From NCBI GenBank assembly GCA_013397455.1, contig VYZB01000337.1, positions 320,764 to 384,763 of the forward strand: 64,000 nt of DNA, in the 5' to 3' direction. A program made the translations under genes and the position numbers. The stretch's first letter is position 1, and the number at the start of each line of letters is the position of its first letter. Positions 27,501 to 42,500 of the stretch are shown piece after piece. The notes below the pieces were generated by a model. It saw only the letters and a program-made list of their open reading frames with translations, had not been told where the DNA came from and made no database searches. This DNA is from Crotophaga sulcirostris (lineage: Eukaryota; Chordata; Aves; Cuculiformes; Crotophagidae).

Positions 27501-30500
27501 ATATATAAAAGTTACTTGCAGCTCAATTCTTAGCTTGACTACTCCTAGTACGTAACAATTTTACAGTTTTAGTTTTTTAGGCTGGTGATAACTTAGATCC
27601 TGTTCCCAAAGTGACTGTCTCTGAACTATTATATTTACACCAAATTAATTAAAAGCTGTGCATTTAAATGTACAATCAAGATTTGAAATTCACATCAAAA
27701 GCAGCTTGCTGAAAAAGTATTTCCATGAACTATACCAACAAAATTGTAACTCCTGTTTCATGCCTTAGTTGATTCTTCTTTTTTAAGAAAACAAATCTTG
27801 TGTGAATGCTTTCAAAACAACCAGTCCTACTCAGCTCAGCCAATGAAAACAAGCAACAGAAATATCTAATGGAACCTGTTTATTGCCATGTTTTATCAGC
27901 ACAGATATTCTTGTGAAGCATTCCCAAATACATGCGGTTTGGTGCGGTTTTTCTTCCCCCCTTTCTTCCTTTTTTTTTTTTAAGGATCAGGGTAGGATTT
28001 TACATACTGTTTGTACACTAGTAGCATCCAAAGACCTTGTATAAGGATACATAACTATGTGTGAATACTATACTGAAGAACTGTAATTTAAGCACGCTTA
28101 GCTTATATCCAGTCATGACAGAAGTCATTGTAAATACTGCCAAGACTAGTGGGCAGTTTAAGCAACTTGGGTAGAATATTGCTTAATGTACTCTCTACTC
28201 CAGCTCTGTTGGAGCCTCAAGTTCTTCACTTGCTACTCATGTACTTCAAAGTGGTTACCTTTGCCTACGCCTTCTAGTACAGCATGCATTCTTTGTTTTA
28301 GTAGTAAGTTCTACTTCTAAGCGTCTTCCTATGTGGCTTGTAATGCAGTGTACACCTCACCAGCACCCAGCTTCAGCTACACCAACTGATGTAAATTAGC
28401 CCATAAGTAGCTGACAAACAGTGACAAAGCTCATGCTCAAGTTGAGTATCCTATTACTGACTAGGTACTAAAATGAAAGGGTTTCTGAAGGAACACCGCT
28501 CAAAATACAAAAAACTGGAACAAGTTCAACTGTTAACAGTTATGTTTAACTTTACAGGACAGACTTAAGAAAGTGCTCAGATGTCTGAGCTGAAAGTAGC
28601 AACAAGGAAATACTAAATGCACAGTAATTTACACATCTTGACTCTTTCCCACAGTCACTGAAAAAGTTTAGTTGTACCATTTTGAACTTACACTTGGTTG
28701 AAGAAGGTGAAGACTCAAAAAACCCATCACTTGGCAAGTCCGAAAGGGCAACACAAAGCACATCTTGGCAAGGTGATATGGCAGCAGCAGAAGTCTAACA
28801 CTAAAAGTATTAACACACCACACCACCTACTGATACTAATAAAAGAAGCAAGCTACAGGACCAGGTATAGAATCTTAAGACTAGAAAAACTTATTGTTCC
28901 AATATTTTGTTTTTAATCAGCCCTTTAGGAAGGAAGTAGTGAGAAAGGAAGGCAAAAGTAACTGTTTCTTTTAAGACGCTATTAAGGAAGAAGCTGGAAA
29001 TTAAACATCACTGACATGCAAATTAAAGATATATAAAATACAAAAATATTTTTCTTTTTTTGTAAAAACTATCATGCTTTAACAGCACCAAACCACTTTC
29101 TATTTATTAAACTGAAATAATTATCTAAAAGATACTTCACTGACTTTCAAAGTGGTGATAATATTTCCCTATTTAATAAAAAACTTTCTCAGAAGAGAGT
29201 AAAATAGCTAGTGAGAATATAGTACCAATCTCTAAAACCGATATGCACTCTCCAATTTGAAACAGAATTATAATTTTAAGATACAGCACTAGAGGGGTTG
29301 TTTGGAATTGGTAAATACATAAAAAAGACACCCACTGTTACTTATGAAGATATTCTTTAATGTCTCCTCAAGCTGATATTACTTCAAAACTATAATCATA
29401 AATACAAAACATGTTAGGGAGTGTTCTTTCACAGAAATCTGCTTTTCGAAAAAAAGTTCCCAGCAGGACAATAGAGGAGATTTAATGTAAACAAGTTTTT
29501 GAACTATGATACCTCAGGGAAACTTTAGCTGTTCCTTCTTCCCTGCTCAAGTAATTTTAGTTTCTTGAATGGTACGACAGGCAATGTCTTTTAAAAAAGA
29601 TACCTGTGGTACCAGAGACAAGGTTACTGGCAGAGACTGGTTGAAAACGTCTTACTATCCTAGCTCTGCCCTGTGCGACCTTGACTGACTTATAGCCATG
29701 TTGTGACAGGACAGTTTTGGGTTACTAGAAAGAGCTGCAAAAGGGCAAGACTGTCTCACTTGTTTAAGGCACTTGAAGCTCAGGACTCATGGCTGGTGGA
29801 CCCAAATTCACTTCCCTGTCTTACTATAGATGCCTCATGTACTGTTACGCAAGTCTGAATTTTTATGCCCTTCTAATCTTAAAAAATGAGAAAAGATGGT
29901 ATTGAGAGGGAAAGCCCATCAAAAGATTCTTCCATGCTTGCATGTAAGAGCTGAACAATCTTGTGCAAGAATTTTAGGCCAGCTTCAGAAGCTAGGAATG
30001 TTAGCAGTTAGGAATCCTTGCTTTTCATACCTAAAGTATGCCACAAATTGCAAGAACAAATGAAAGTGCCTGTTGATGTTTATGTGCACATATCCTCTCC
30101 AAACTGTAGTTGCTTCCCCTTTTTCCCACTGCCAAAATAAAAAGCGAATGCAGCTCCCATTACCATTTCATCATTCAAGATACAACTTGAAGAGACCTCA
30201 AGAACTTTAAACAAGAACCTCAACCTCAAGAATTTTAAACAGCTTAAAGTTCCACAGTACATTGTATGCAATCAGATATCAAACCATTTTTTTCCCCAAA
30301 GCCAATGCTAAATGTTATCATTTGATGTCTTCTTCATGATGGAGATTAGGATTCCTCTATACCTTATTCTTATTGGCAAAGCTGAATTGTGGCCAATACA
30401 TGAATAACTTGGTAGTAAATTTAATGTTGGTTCATGTTGTCTTGAATATCAACAATACACTAGACTGTATTTTCTTTCCCGTTATTCAGTGTTCTAGCAT

Positions 30501-33500
30501 GGAAATAAATGTCATCGTTCATATAAAATTCCTTTCACATCTTAATTTTGTCAGCCCTTACAATAACAGGAAAGAGGTCCTGTCCCAAAGAACCGACAGT
30601 GCAAGTTGTTTCAGCTGTTTCATTACAGAAATAAGATACTATAAGAAAACCTTTAAAATCTTCTAAATGCTTGTACTCACATGCTGTATCAGCAGTTCTT
30701 TAAAACAGTTTTACTTTTTAAAAAAATGTTCCCATGGCAACATTTCATTTTCTTGCCCTACTTAATATATCCCAAAGAACATATGGGCAAATGAAGGCTG
30801 GAATAACAGCAACCACTGCTAATTTAAATATATGCAACTGACTGTGCAGTACCCTACTCGGCTACTCAAGTAAGTAGACTCTAGAAGATGATCTCCAATT
30901 TTTCTTTCACCTTGACAAACAGAGCCAGAGCAGTGCCCAGCAAACACAGATATTCTGCCTCTTGAATACAGGGTAACATTGACTCAGGAATACCTCCCAA
31001 ATCAAGTAAAAATATGTTTTTCAGGTAATGCAACAGGTTGCTTATTAGGGTTCCCCAAATTTCCTTTGATAACAGTTTTTCTGAAAGCTGAGAAAAAAGA
31101 GAGGAATGTGTTTATATGCTAATATGTGGCAACTGCTGAAAGAAGTCACTCTGCTCAACAAGAAAAAAAAATCACATTAACTATGAATTAATTATAGGTC
31201 AATCACTTCTAAGACTTACAAATATAGTAAGTGGAAAACATCCAAAGTTTTCAGAAGCCACCAAACAGCACACAAGCAGCATATAAAATTATTTATTTCT
31301 GCTGGGAAAAGGGTATAGACAAGTTTTCAACAGAAGTGATGCTCCAAACACAAAAAAAGGAAAAAAATCGAAGTATGAAAAATATGAAGAAACAACCTGT
31401 TGTATTATGCTTAAAATGTAAATTATACATATCTTACCTAGCTTTGGAAATACTATCAGATATTCTGCATTGCACTGAGGGCAAGCGACCCTAGCAGTAC
31501 TGTTTCCTCTTTGCTTTTCATCCACCCAGCGCTGTAGACAAGTCTGATGAACCCATTTCGTAGATCCCCTGCACCTGCAAGGTCTCACCCACTCTGCTGT
31601 CCGATCATCCTCATCAGTTGCAAAACAAACCCAGCAGCTTCTGTAATTACAGGAAGAAAAAAAAAAATACATATATAAAAGCAGCAAAAAATCAACTTTC
31701 ACATGCGAAAGCATGTGGTTTTAGAAAAATGTGCATGTAGAGTATAAGATGCTTGTTGCTTCATTCTTAACCACCAAAAATGTACGTATTTTGTACTTGT
31801 CTTGTTCTGGCAACAACATAATATTACAGATAAAAATCAGCTTTTAATACATTCTGAATTACTAATTTAACTTTTAGATAACTTATGCATTAAAAAACAT
31901 GTGTTCAACCTCTGAATAATTCAACATATGAAACATCCATGTATTTTTAAGTGTATCATCTTCTACAGCAGGCATTTTGGTAAGTTTTAAAAATTAAGAA
32001 TATAACATCAACACAGCAGCCTTGCTTGGGAAACCAACTCCAATTCACTTAAATAACAAAACCAACACAAATGTAACACAAAACAAAACTATAAAGAATT
32101 ATATTAAATTCATTCCCTCTCTTTGAAAAGAGGAAATAGTTCATTCAGATAAATCGTTTTTGTACAATATGAATAAAGTTACAAAGTACTTCAAGAACAC
32201 TATTGTACCACAAGAGGAAATTTCTGCACTGAATAATTATCTGGATATATAAAATCCAAACATATTAATTCTATAAGGAAAAACCACAAGACTGATAGGC
32301 TATGTGACCTGACCTGAAGGGAGCACACATCCTAGTAATTCCCAAATATCCCATCTGATGATCACGCCAGACCGTTGGACATCTTACAACTTCCAAGAGA
32401 AAGTGAAATATGGATTTAAACTAGGAAAATATGACACATGTTGACTCAATACTTTATTTCTAACTGTGAAATAATTTGATAACTCTCATATTGAAGATAC
32501 TGAAGTTTAGATGCTGGTTTACTATCTAAAAAAAGAAGTATCTTAGTACAAGTATAATCAGATGTGATCTATTTTTAAAAATGCTTTACATAATCCATTC
32601 CAATGTTAGTTAAACCTTTATAAAAGTGTATGGTAGCAGAATCCCTATATTCTAACTATCAAGATACAAACTAATTAGACATAATGGATTAGCTGAAGTT
32701 CTGCAGCACTATTTTGATGAAGTTTGTTCTCTTAACAATTTGAGTAAGCAATATTAAGATGAAACAGTAAAAGGGTTCTTATGTGTTATCTCTAACAGAC
32801 AGTAACTGGGATGGTAAGAAGCTGAGAAATGCTCTGGCACCACAAAACAAAATAATGTTCAGATTCAAGAACTGTGATTGTAGTTTCTATGTGGGGAAGT
32901 TCATGATGCTTTTTCTCTCCCTCCTCTAGTGTTGGTTGTCTGTAATAAACCTTGTTCCAAACCACTTAAACTCTTCAATCAATTTTTTTTCCTTGTTCCA
33001 GCTTCTCAACTACTCCTCAGCTTTATTCCCACACCCCTTATATTTTTTATTTCACAGTCTGCCCTCTCTGTATCCTATCTCTAACCTGTATCAGCATCTG
33101 GGAGAAGAAGTCCCTCCAACTCAAGTTATTTTGCCAGATTGTCATTTTCTTTTATGGAAATCCGCGCTAAATGGTTGTCAGAAAACTTAATCAACAAATT
33201 TATACTTGAACATATACATACTGAAGGACTTTCCTCTACACACCCCCAAAAAAGCCAAACAATGCTTGTAACTAACTAAAGCCCATTAGACAAAATTTAG
33301 AATATGCGCGAAGGTCAATCTTCTAGAGCCACTTTCAAAGCAACAAAAATATAGTAATTCCTTGAAAAGGTCACTATTTTCTCCCTAGTGTGTCACTTGT
33401 AAATAGGTTGGGGGATTTGTTTTTGTTTTGTTTTGAACTCCTATACAAGTAGAAAGGCAGGGGAAATCTACAATGGGAAAGCTAAATTTTGTCATGCTCA

Positions 33501-36500
33501 GACTTGAAGTAATGAAAAACATTGCGGTCTAACAGCTTCTTATTAAGACCTCACTATTTTGGATTAATTGTGTTCTATTGGTAACCTGAAAAAGTTTCTC
33601 TATCAAAGAACAACTATCTTTTGTTTATAGGAATAATTGTGCCTACAGAAAAATTCACAGGAAAGTATTCTGAAGTACTGGATCCTTTTCTGATTTATAG
33701 TGTTGGAAGTAAACTGAAATCAAGTTGTAAAGTGTTAAGAGCCAAACACAGCCTGTAGCAACTGGCATGTTTGTGAAAGGAAACAATTTGAGGTGCAGAT
33801 TCCAAGGAAGGAAGATTGCAGAAAAAGCAATTTAGTATTGAACAACAGGTAAAACAAATATATGTGGCATATTCATATGTCCAGTTGTAAGCACAGAACA
33901 CATAATAGGTAGGTGTAAATTTTTTATGTTGGTGCTCTAAAAACTAGAGTTGCATCAATTTGCATTTAAGAAGACTGTTCAGTTGGAATACTGACATCTT
34001 TAATTAGAACAGCATTTTTTTTCATTCATCTTAATGGGAAGGTAAAAGCAAAGTCTGACTCTGCTTGTTTCTACCCTCCCCCACATCTGTTTAAAACAGA
34101 ATTGTCATGTTACCGACTGCTGTAATCCCATGCCTCTTTTCATATTCATGCTCCCAATACACACCTATAGGAGCCCTAAATGAAAGGGCACATCAACCTC
34201 CCTACACAGGAAGAGGAAAGACAGCCAAGCCACAAGTTAGTAAGGATCTAGATGAAAATGCTGAGACCACAACAAAGATTTGGAAGTATTACAAAGTATG
34301 ACAGACATTTTGAGCCATTTCCTTAAGACCTCCCTGATACCAAGTTCAAAAAAGTTCTTGCAATGTTTATTAATTTTCTATTTACACCGAGAAACCCCAC
34401 ATTTAATGAGAGAAAAAACAACACAATACAACCCAACAGTACTGATAATTGTTCCTCTTGGACAATTTTTTGCTGCATTAGAGGTAAATGTTCACTCATT
34501 CATTCCACATCCTATTTAGGACTACAGCTGCAGTAAATTTGTGACTTTGATTTTTATTTTAAAACTAAAGGCCTCACAGTAGAACTAGTTAGGTCTGGGT
34601 GCCAGTAAGGTTGAATGCCACCACACCATGGGAGTCTAAAGCTCATTCAAATAACAACAGGTTTAAGCATGAACATAATCTCTCTACAGTGCAATTTTAA
34701 CTACCGAATTTGTCCATGAATGCTCTGTAGAAAAATTCTGTTCAAGTTTTCTGTTAAGGTCAAGACAACAAAAATATGCATATTTTAATTGCTTCATCCA
34801 ATTTCTTGCCAGGCAATCGTATCTGAAAACCTGAAAAGTATTACAAAATTCTTTACAGACTTTAGCAAATCATGAATAATGAACAGCAAGTTCCTTGTTT
34901 TCTGTCATCAGCTTTATCTCTTTCCATAGACAGCAGCTATAGCAGAAAGGGCTAAATAAAACCATTTCAAAACAAGTATCTTGGCTCTTGCCAGATTTTC
35001 CATTTTCTTGTACTGAATAAAATATGACCTTGATTCTTAACACTGAATCAGTCGGCTACTCAGATTACCTGAAATAGAAACGGCTGACAAGGTGGAACAA
35101 AGCATTGCTTCCGAAAGAAACTCAAGCCTTTTCCTTGATGACTTTCTGCAGAGCCAAATCAATAACACTAATGTCTTTTTCCACACTTCCTCGGCTTAAA
35201 AAAAAAAATCAAAACAAAACATAAACAAACCCATGCCAATATCATTATTTCAGCTTTGAATATAGGGTTACAAATGCCCTTTAGATTCAGCTCCCCAGCA
35301 TCTAAAACTCTCCAGTCTCAACAATTCTATTCTGACTCCAAGAATAACTCATTTATTGCATCTGGGTTTTTTTCTCTACTACAGATAAATTATTTTCAGG
35401 ATACTGCATATGTTAAAAGCAAAGTGGATGGAGATAAAGTTGAATTAAAGACAAGAGATCCTACACTCCAAATGTTGTATGACTAATCGAGAAAGCCAAG
35501 GCCTGCCTAAAAAACAGGTTTCTCCAAACCATGAGTTTCTAATCAGTAAAAAAGCCCCTCTCTCCTCCACCTGGTTGGAAGCTCCAATAGACATAACTAC
35601 AGGCACGCTTCTTTCCTTTTAATTGAGTTATACTCCTCCTAAAAGTTACTTTTTCCCAAACTAGTCTGAGATGGGAAAGGGGACAGAATCTAATTCATGT
35701 TATTTAAATAAAATCTACTGCTGTCTGTGGGAGCTGAATTCACCATGACATGGTTTTGTTTTAAAGCAGGGATGACTGTGTAAGCAATACAAAAAAGGCA
35801 TTTAAAAACCAATACGTTAATTATAAACACACACTATTAAAAAGTGCAGAAATCTCTAATGCCCCAGCAGATGTCCTTGTGTTCACAACACTTAACGGAA
35901 AGTGACTTGTGAGACTGGGATGGCACAGCTGCTTTATAGGCTGGTTTCAAATATTCAGTACCACAAGAAAGAACGCAAAAAATCTTGGAATTCTTCCCCT
36001 GATGTTCAGTGGCACACACATATAAACAGCAAGCACAACCAGAAAATTTCTGAGAAAATAAAATTCTCACAGGACTTCTAGCAGGACCTCACTCTTACCA
36101 TGGGAAATGCAAATCTGAACACACATAACATGCTCTGGAACCATGAGCTAAAAAGCACGTTTCCTTCTATGACAGATCCTTTGTAAAAGATAAGAAATCT
36201 CTTTAAGAAAACCTTTCTACATTTCTCCCACATCATAAAACACACCGCTTCCCCTTAAAGCAGCAGGAATTTGCTGATATCTTGCTATCAGAATAAAGCA
36301 TCCTTGTTCTGCTAAGCAGTAAGTGACTGAGTGGCTTATTGCAATTCAATTTCACATCTGAAAAGGAAAAAAGTGGAAAGGCTGAAACACAACTGATGGT
36401 AATGATAGCACAGAGAGCCAACATAACTTGGAAGAAATGACTGAAAGCACTCCAGTAACTGGCCATAAAAAATGCACTGTTACAAAAGATGACCAGCAAA

Positions 36501-39500
36501 TCCACTGTTCCCCAAGAGGCAATTTTTCATGATTTTCTATAACAAATCTTTATGCATAGTCTATACTGACAAATAAAATATTTTTGACGAGGAATAGCAA
36601 TAAGCTTCCACTACACCTGCCAACTACACTCTTAATACTATAATATCGTGTTTAAAGTGGGAAGACTAGGATGTCAGAAAAATCAAGGGAGTTAATTAGC
36701 AGCACACAACACAGGTAGCCTGCTTCGGAACTGGCTAAAATTTTAGTAAGGGAACACGGCAAACTGTTCTCTCAAAAAGCAAGAGAAACAACACATTGTG
36801 AACATTACTGCTACACTCTTCCTGAGTTTGAAGGAAGCAGTAGAAATAAGATTCTTGTGCTAGAGGGCCACTGCCCAGTCATAATGCAATGCAAACCTAG
36901 CCTATGTATCTTTGATAAAGGCTACAAATAGAGGAATGTCACTTAACCCAAGAAACACTAGCTTATGCCATGCCTCACAGAGCAGATTAAGTGTTAGAAG
37001 AGATGAACTCCACTGCAAAGCCTAACGCATCATAGAATCATGAAGACTTCAACCACAGAACACACACAGACTTACCTACCACAACGGTGGAAGCTGGTTA
37101 GGAGAGGAAGACTGCAACAGGATTATAGATGGAGCAACATTCCTATATTCCTATATTTTCCTGGCCATCACACACTGCAGAGAATATTTTTATTGTCAAT
37201 GCAAGCTCTCTCTATCAAACTCAAAAAATCCTTACACTACCTTAAGGGCAAAAAAAAAAAAAAAAGCCCCAAGCACACACACAAGAGTTGGTAAGAGAGA
37301 TACCAATGCAAAAGTAGTAGTCTTAGGTGCTCCATCATTAGTTCTGCAGATCCTTCTTAAGGCAGCATTGCCAAACAGCCATGCACCAGCCTCGTTCATC
37401 CAACTAGCAAACATGAACTAGAAAACATGCTGTCACCTCAAAACAAAGTCTAAAATCTTGAGAAAAGTTCCTGAAAGTCATCTGACCTAATAGCAAATTC
37501 TGCTCAGCCGAGTCCTCAAGGTTAGGGTGTAACGTTGAATAAAGAAGCAGTTGATGAGAATCTAGAAACAACAGTAACCAGCCTTTACTACAGAAGTAGT
37601 GCTTTCACAAAAAACAGGGAAAGATTAAACAGAATCTATCAGGCTTCTGTTGTTGTGAACATACAGCCACACAAGTGGTATCCATATATAGGTTCTGACT
37701 TCCTATAATCACAGGACAGCCCTGTTTAAACTAAATTTAAAAAAGCTTTTAATAAAAGCCCATGGATGACTAAAACCCAATAAGCAGTTAAACACAAAAC
37801 CAAAACATAGAATAATTAGCTAGAGACTGTACCAGGATCTAATCATTACCAGTGTTCAACTTAAACTTATTTATATAGTCTCGACTATAAATCAAATTAA
37901 GAAGAAATGTTTTACACTTGAGTTAACCACACTATATAAAGGCAGAGACACAAATAAAGCACAGTTCACAGAGTCCTGCTGGCAACTTTCTGGCTTGTGG
38001 ATAAAATTAAATCTGAGTGCCAGCCACCACCTATAGTGCTCGAATCATGCCTTACAAGGCTTTTACAGCTTCTGCTTTGACACATCTTATTCTAAGAAAT
38101 CCCTCACAAAGTGACCTATCTCATTGGGTTTTAGTCTCTAGTTTGCAAAGACAATCTAGACTATCCGTAAAAAATCTGCCTTTTATTCTGGAGAAATTAA
38201 ACTTTCTCAACAAGTTATTTGGGCTTATCCCTTTTAAAAAGACTTCAAAATTCAGTTCCCTTAAAGACTATGTTTAATATTACCATAGCTTTACTTTTCA
38301 AAAGGAAAATTTGATAAGTCACCAAGACTCAGTGTCCTTGCTATGAGTCTCTAAACATGCAAAGAACTTTGCTGGTTTTGTTTTGTGTTTTTTGTTTGTT
38401 TGTTTTGTGTTTTGTTGTTTGTTTGTTTTTGTTTTTTAAGGGAAGGAAGGAAAACAGTGCCATTCTAAAGATGTGCAAATGACAAATCAGATAAATCTAT
38501 TATACAATAAGCACCTTATTACTAAAATATTACGTATTTTGCTAATTAAACTGTTACCATTATGTATTAGCAGCCTGACATACAAGTTAAGCTACTGAGT
38601 GCCAAATGGTAGCAGCAATTCTTACCTTTATGTTTAGGAACAGAAATGAAAGTCACTAAAATCAAGTGGAAAAAAACCAAACAATACCAAAACAAAGAAC
38701 CCCTTAAACACAGACAACGCAATTTACCTCCAAAACTGAAATAAGCCTTGAACCACCTGATCTGAAAAGAAAAGCTGAATACATAGTCAAGTATATACAT
38801 ACATAGCGAACACTGAATAATACTAATAGCACTAAGTTCATACATCAGTCATTTTATGGACTTTTTTATAACACACTGTTCCCATTATATAGGGAAAATA
38901 TTTTCTTAATCATTGTTTGCCAAAGTTGACAATAATCACAAACATGGAAAGTAAGAGCCTTATGAAGCAACCAGCAAATTTTGTTTTAGAGGCTAAAGTT
39001 GTATAACAGTATGTCTAAAAGCTCCCCCTGAAGAGGAAAACGAAATCTGCAGAAATTCCTTCAAGTCTTAGCTTCTCTCAAATGTCTAATTGCAGAGCAG
39101 CATAACGTCAAGGTGTAACTGAATTCATATTCTAGAATTCATATGCTAATATGCACCCTGGTTGAAGAAATAACGCTGTTAGCACGTTCAAGATATTTCA
39201 AGAACACTACACATATCCTTCTCCAATAAATAACATGACCTACAAGGAAGACAGGACACCCAAGTACTGACAAGCTGAACTATCTGATTTAGGTACAAAT
39301 AAGATTATTTAAAGGAGGAAGGATTATTATTTGAAGCTAAAAGAAGAACTGTTTAAGTTCTAGCAACACTGCCAGATATGGCAAAGGAAGACAGCATCAA
39401 ACCTCAAAGTAGTTTTAAAAGCCATTCTTACTGTAATTCATCTGCAACCTACTGTATTAAATTCTTAGAGTAGTCCTCACTCCCTAGGGATATCACGCAT

Positions 39501-42500
39501 TTTACCATGTGCTAAACTTCAAGGTTTCACTGTCTTCATGGTTCCCGATATATCAGATTTACTTGCCAGGCAATAAAAGTATAGCCATAAAACAATAACC
39601 ATACATCTAACTTCAATCATTTGAAGCCTCCTGGAAAAAAGTATCTTCAACTACACCCTTGATCACAGTCATCAAACTGAATTCTACTGTTTAAGAAAAA
39701 AAGACCGTTTGCATCATTGTTTTCAGTAGATCTGTCAATACCCTCTCTAGCTAGACAGTGACACTTAGAATCACAGAACTGTCAGGTTGGACCTTTGAGA
39801 TCATTGAGCCCAATCATATCTGTCCTCTGCTAAACCATGTCCCCCAGAAACTCTTCTACCCATCTTCTAAAGACCTCCAGGGATGGTGACTCAACCACTG
39901 CCTAGCTACCCTTTCAGTAAGAATTTTTTCCTAATATCCAGCCTAAACCTGCCCTGGCAAAACTTATGGCCATTTCCTCTTGTCCTATCACCTGTCACCT
40001 GGGAGAAGAGACCAACACTCACTTTGCCACAACCTCCTTTCAGGCAGTTGTAGACAGTGATGAGGTCTTCCCTCAGCCTCCTCCTCCCCAAGCTAAACAA
40101 CTCCAGCTCCCTCAGCTGCTCTTCATAAAACTTGTTCTCCAGCCCCTTCATCAGCCTTGTCGCCCTTCTCTGGACATGCTCCAACACCTCAGTGTCTTTC
40201 TTGTGAACCACCACATACAGAATGTTGGTGGGAAAAAACAAACAAACATTTAATGGAGAATAGTGCACAGAAAATTACTCACACAGCTCTTCAAATTACT
40301 AATGATAAACAACCATAGTTAAATAGAAGATAGGGGAAGATTTGTACGAAAAATAGCAATGCAGGCAGCAGAAAATTGATCTGAAACTCTAGAACACAGG
40401 AGGTTGTTTCTTCATAAAAAGAGACTCAGAGAAAGCTACAATGCTCTACGATACTGCTATAGCTTAATTACATATATAAAAAATTCCCCACACAATATTC
40501 CCCAAAACTGGCTTCCTAAAGTAACCGAAGAACTTAAATATTTGCATTGAGGCTAACCTTGACATCAAAACAATTCTGCTAGAGCATACTGCTTGCTTGA
40601 AAATACTGTTTTACGGACCAAGGTTTACGAATCACTGTGCAACTGCTTCATTGCTTGGTCAGAATTCTGTCATTAGCTGTGCCATTCAATGAGCAGTAAC
40701 TATTCATTTTTTCCTCTATTAGCCAAGTTGTTAAGTTAAACAAGTGTCTGGTGAACTCAAAGGAATTTAACCTTAACCTTTATTCTTTCAAGTTCTGAGA
40801 AAAGGGATAACAAGCACTAGTCCTTCATATCTCCTGAAATATTTACTTTTCCACAACAGAAGGTTAACATTTACTTACTAGCTTCCTCAATCAAGCACTA
40901 ACCATATCTTGTGTTTTCAAAGATCAGTATCAAGATATTTTTAATCCACTATTTTAAACTGGAATGTTGAGTACAATTCCTAGTCTCAAAAAGAAGATAA
41001 ATTTACGTAGTTTCTATTCAACTAGTGTTAAACAAAGTCACTCTGCACTGGGGGGAAGGGGAAGACAGTTGCATCAGAAAAATACTAACACTGGTGTTTG
41101 GGGCACGTACAAAGTAAAAGGCAGATGTTACAAATACCAGAAGTGACATATATACAGAATAGATCAACACGTCTAAAACTGGAACAGTCTTCATATTAAA
41201 CTATTGCTGTGATAAGCAAAAGACAAGAGGACAGAAAATACAAAGTTCCATTCCACTCACAGAGTCTGCATGATGTGAGCTCGGTCTCTTGCAGAAATTT
41301 TCCAGTATCACATGGGTCATGTAAAAATATGAATTAAGTCTTTAGGCACAATATTTTTAGATACAAAACTAAACACAGTAGCATAGACTTAATCTGTTAG
41401 AAACCAAATTTACGGCTACTCATTTTACACCCATTCCTAGGCAGGGTAATTCTGAAATCAAACTTCAATTTCTCTAAGAAATCATGGTTAAACTGACCAT
41501 ACGGGGTAAGCAATTTTTGTGTTATGTTCTTCCAAAGAAAAGAGAACAAAAATAGGAAGTGTAGTCCTCAAACTGAAAACTGCTTTGGACTCAAGAGTTT
41601 ATATAACAGACACTATTACTCATGTTATTCTCAGTTTATATCTTCTGGTTTTATTAATTTACAGAGTAAGAGAGCAATCCAAAAAGCTCTACTGAAGTCA
41701 GTCATCTTATATCCTCTTAATATATATAATAAAGCCAGAACAATTTGAGACCTAAAAATTACAAGATAGTTTTTAATGCCAAGCAGAGATATTCTTGGGA
41801 TATTAATATCACAAGAACAACAAAAATCACCACTTAAATGTGGCAGACATTGAAAATTTGCTCACATTCTGAATAGATGTGAGCAAAATTGAGGTATGTG
41901 ATCATAAGGTAAAGGAACTCTCCTTGGCACACTGTAGAACTGACTGCATGACTCACCAGCACAAGAGTCACAAGCACTCAGCACATGGTCACCTGTAATT
42001 ATATCCTTCACAGAAGGCTAACTCAGATCGGCACTTTTTAGTCCAATAGGAAATACCCACTTCTAAACAAAAATATTCAAATCCCAATTTATAACAAGAA
42101 ACAAACAAGGAGAGATCAGAAAGTTATGTAAAGACAACATTACAGCTTTAAAATAGAGGGGTCTGATTTTTTTTTCCAGGAAGACTGTAAGAAATAACTA
42201 CTATATTTAAATGGCTTTAAAAAAAAAATCAATAAATCCCTGAATGCCAGCCTCTCTTGTCCATAACAACTGTTATTCACTATCTTCACATTCTGTTAAC
42301 ACTTTCCTTTAATCTGCACACCCTGAAGAGATGCATGACCAAAGTGAGAAACAGGCGCAGATACAGAAACTGAGAACACTAAGTAGTCTGTAATGCTTAT
42401 CAGCAAGCACTCACCTAAAAGCCTAGAAAAGCTAACTACACATCCAAAAAGTTTGTTTCCTGTAAGAGTTGTTTCCAAACATAAGCATATACAAAGATTC

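Noticed and set aside
37030..37047. Short ATCATAGAATCATGAAG stretch resembling a CR1 tail
   Set aside because: Too short, and the following sequence does not continue as CR1.
39906..40268. 120-codon open frame on the - strand
   Set aside because: Residual CR1 ORF2 coding sequence in a truncated retrotransposon, not a host gene.
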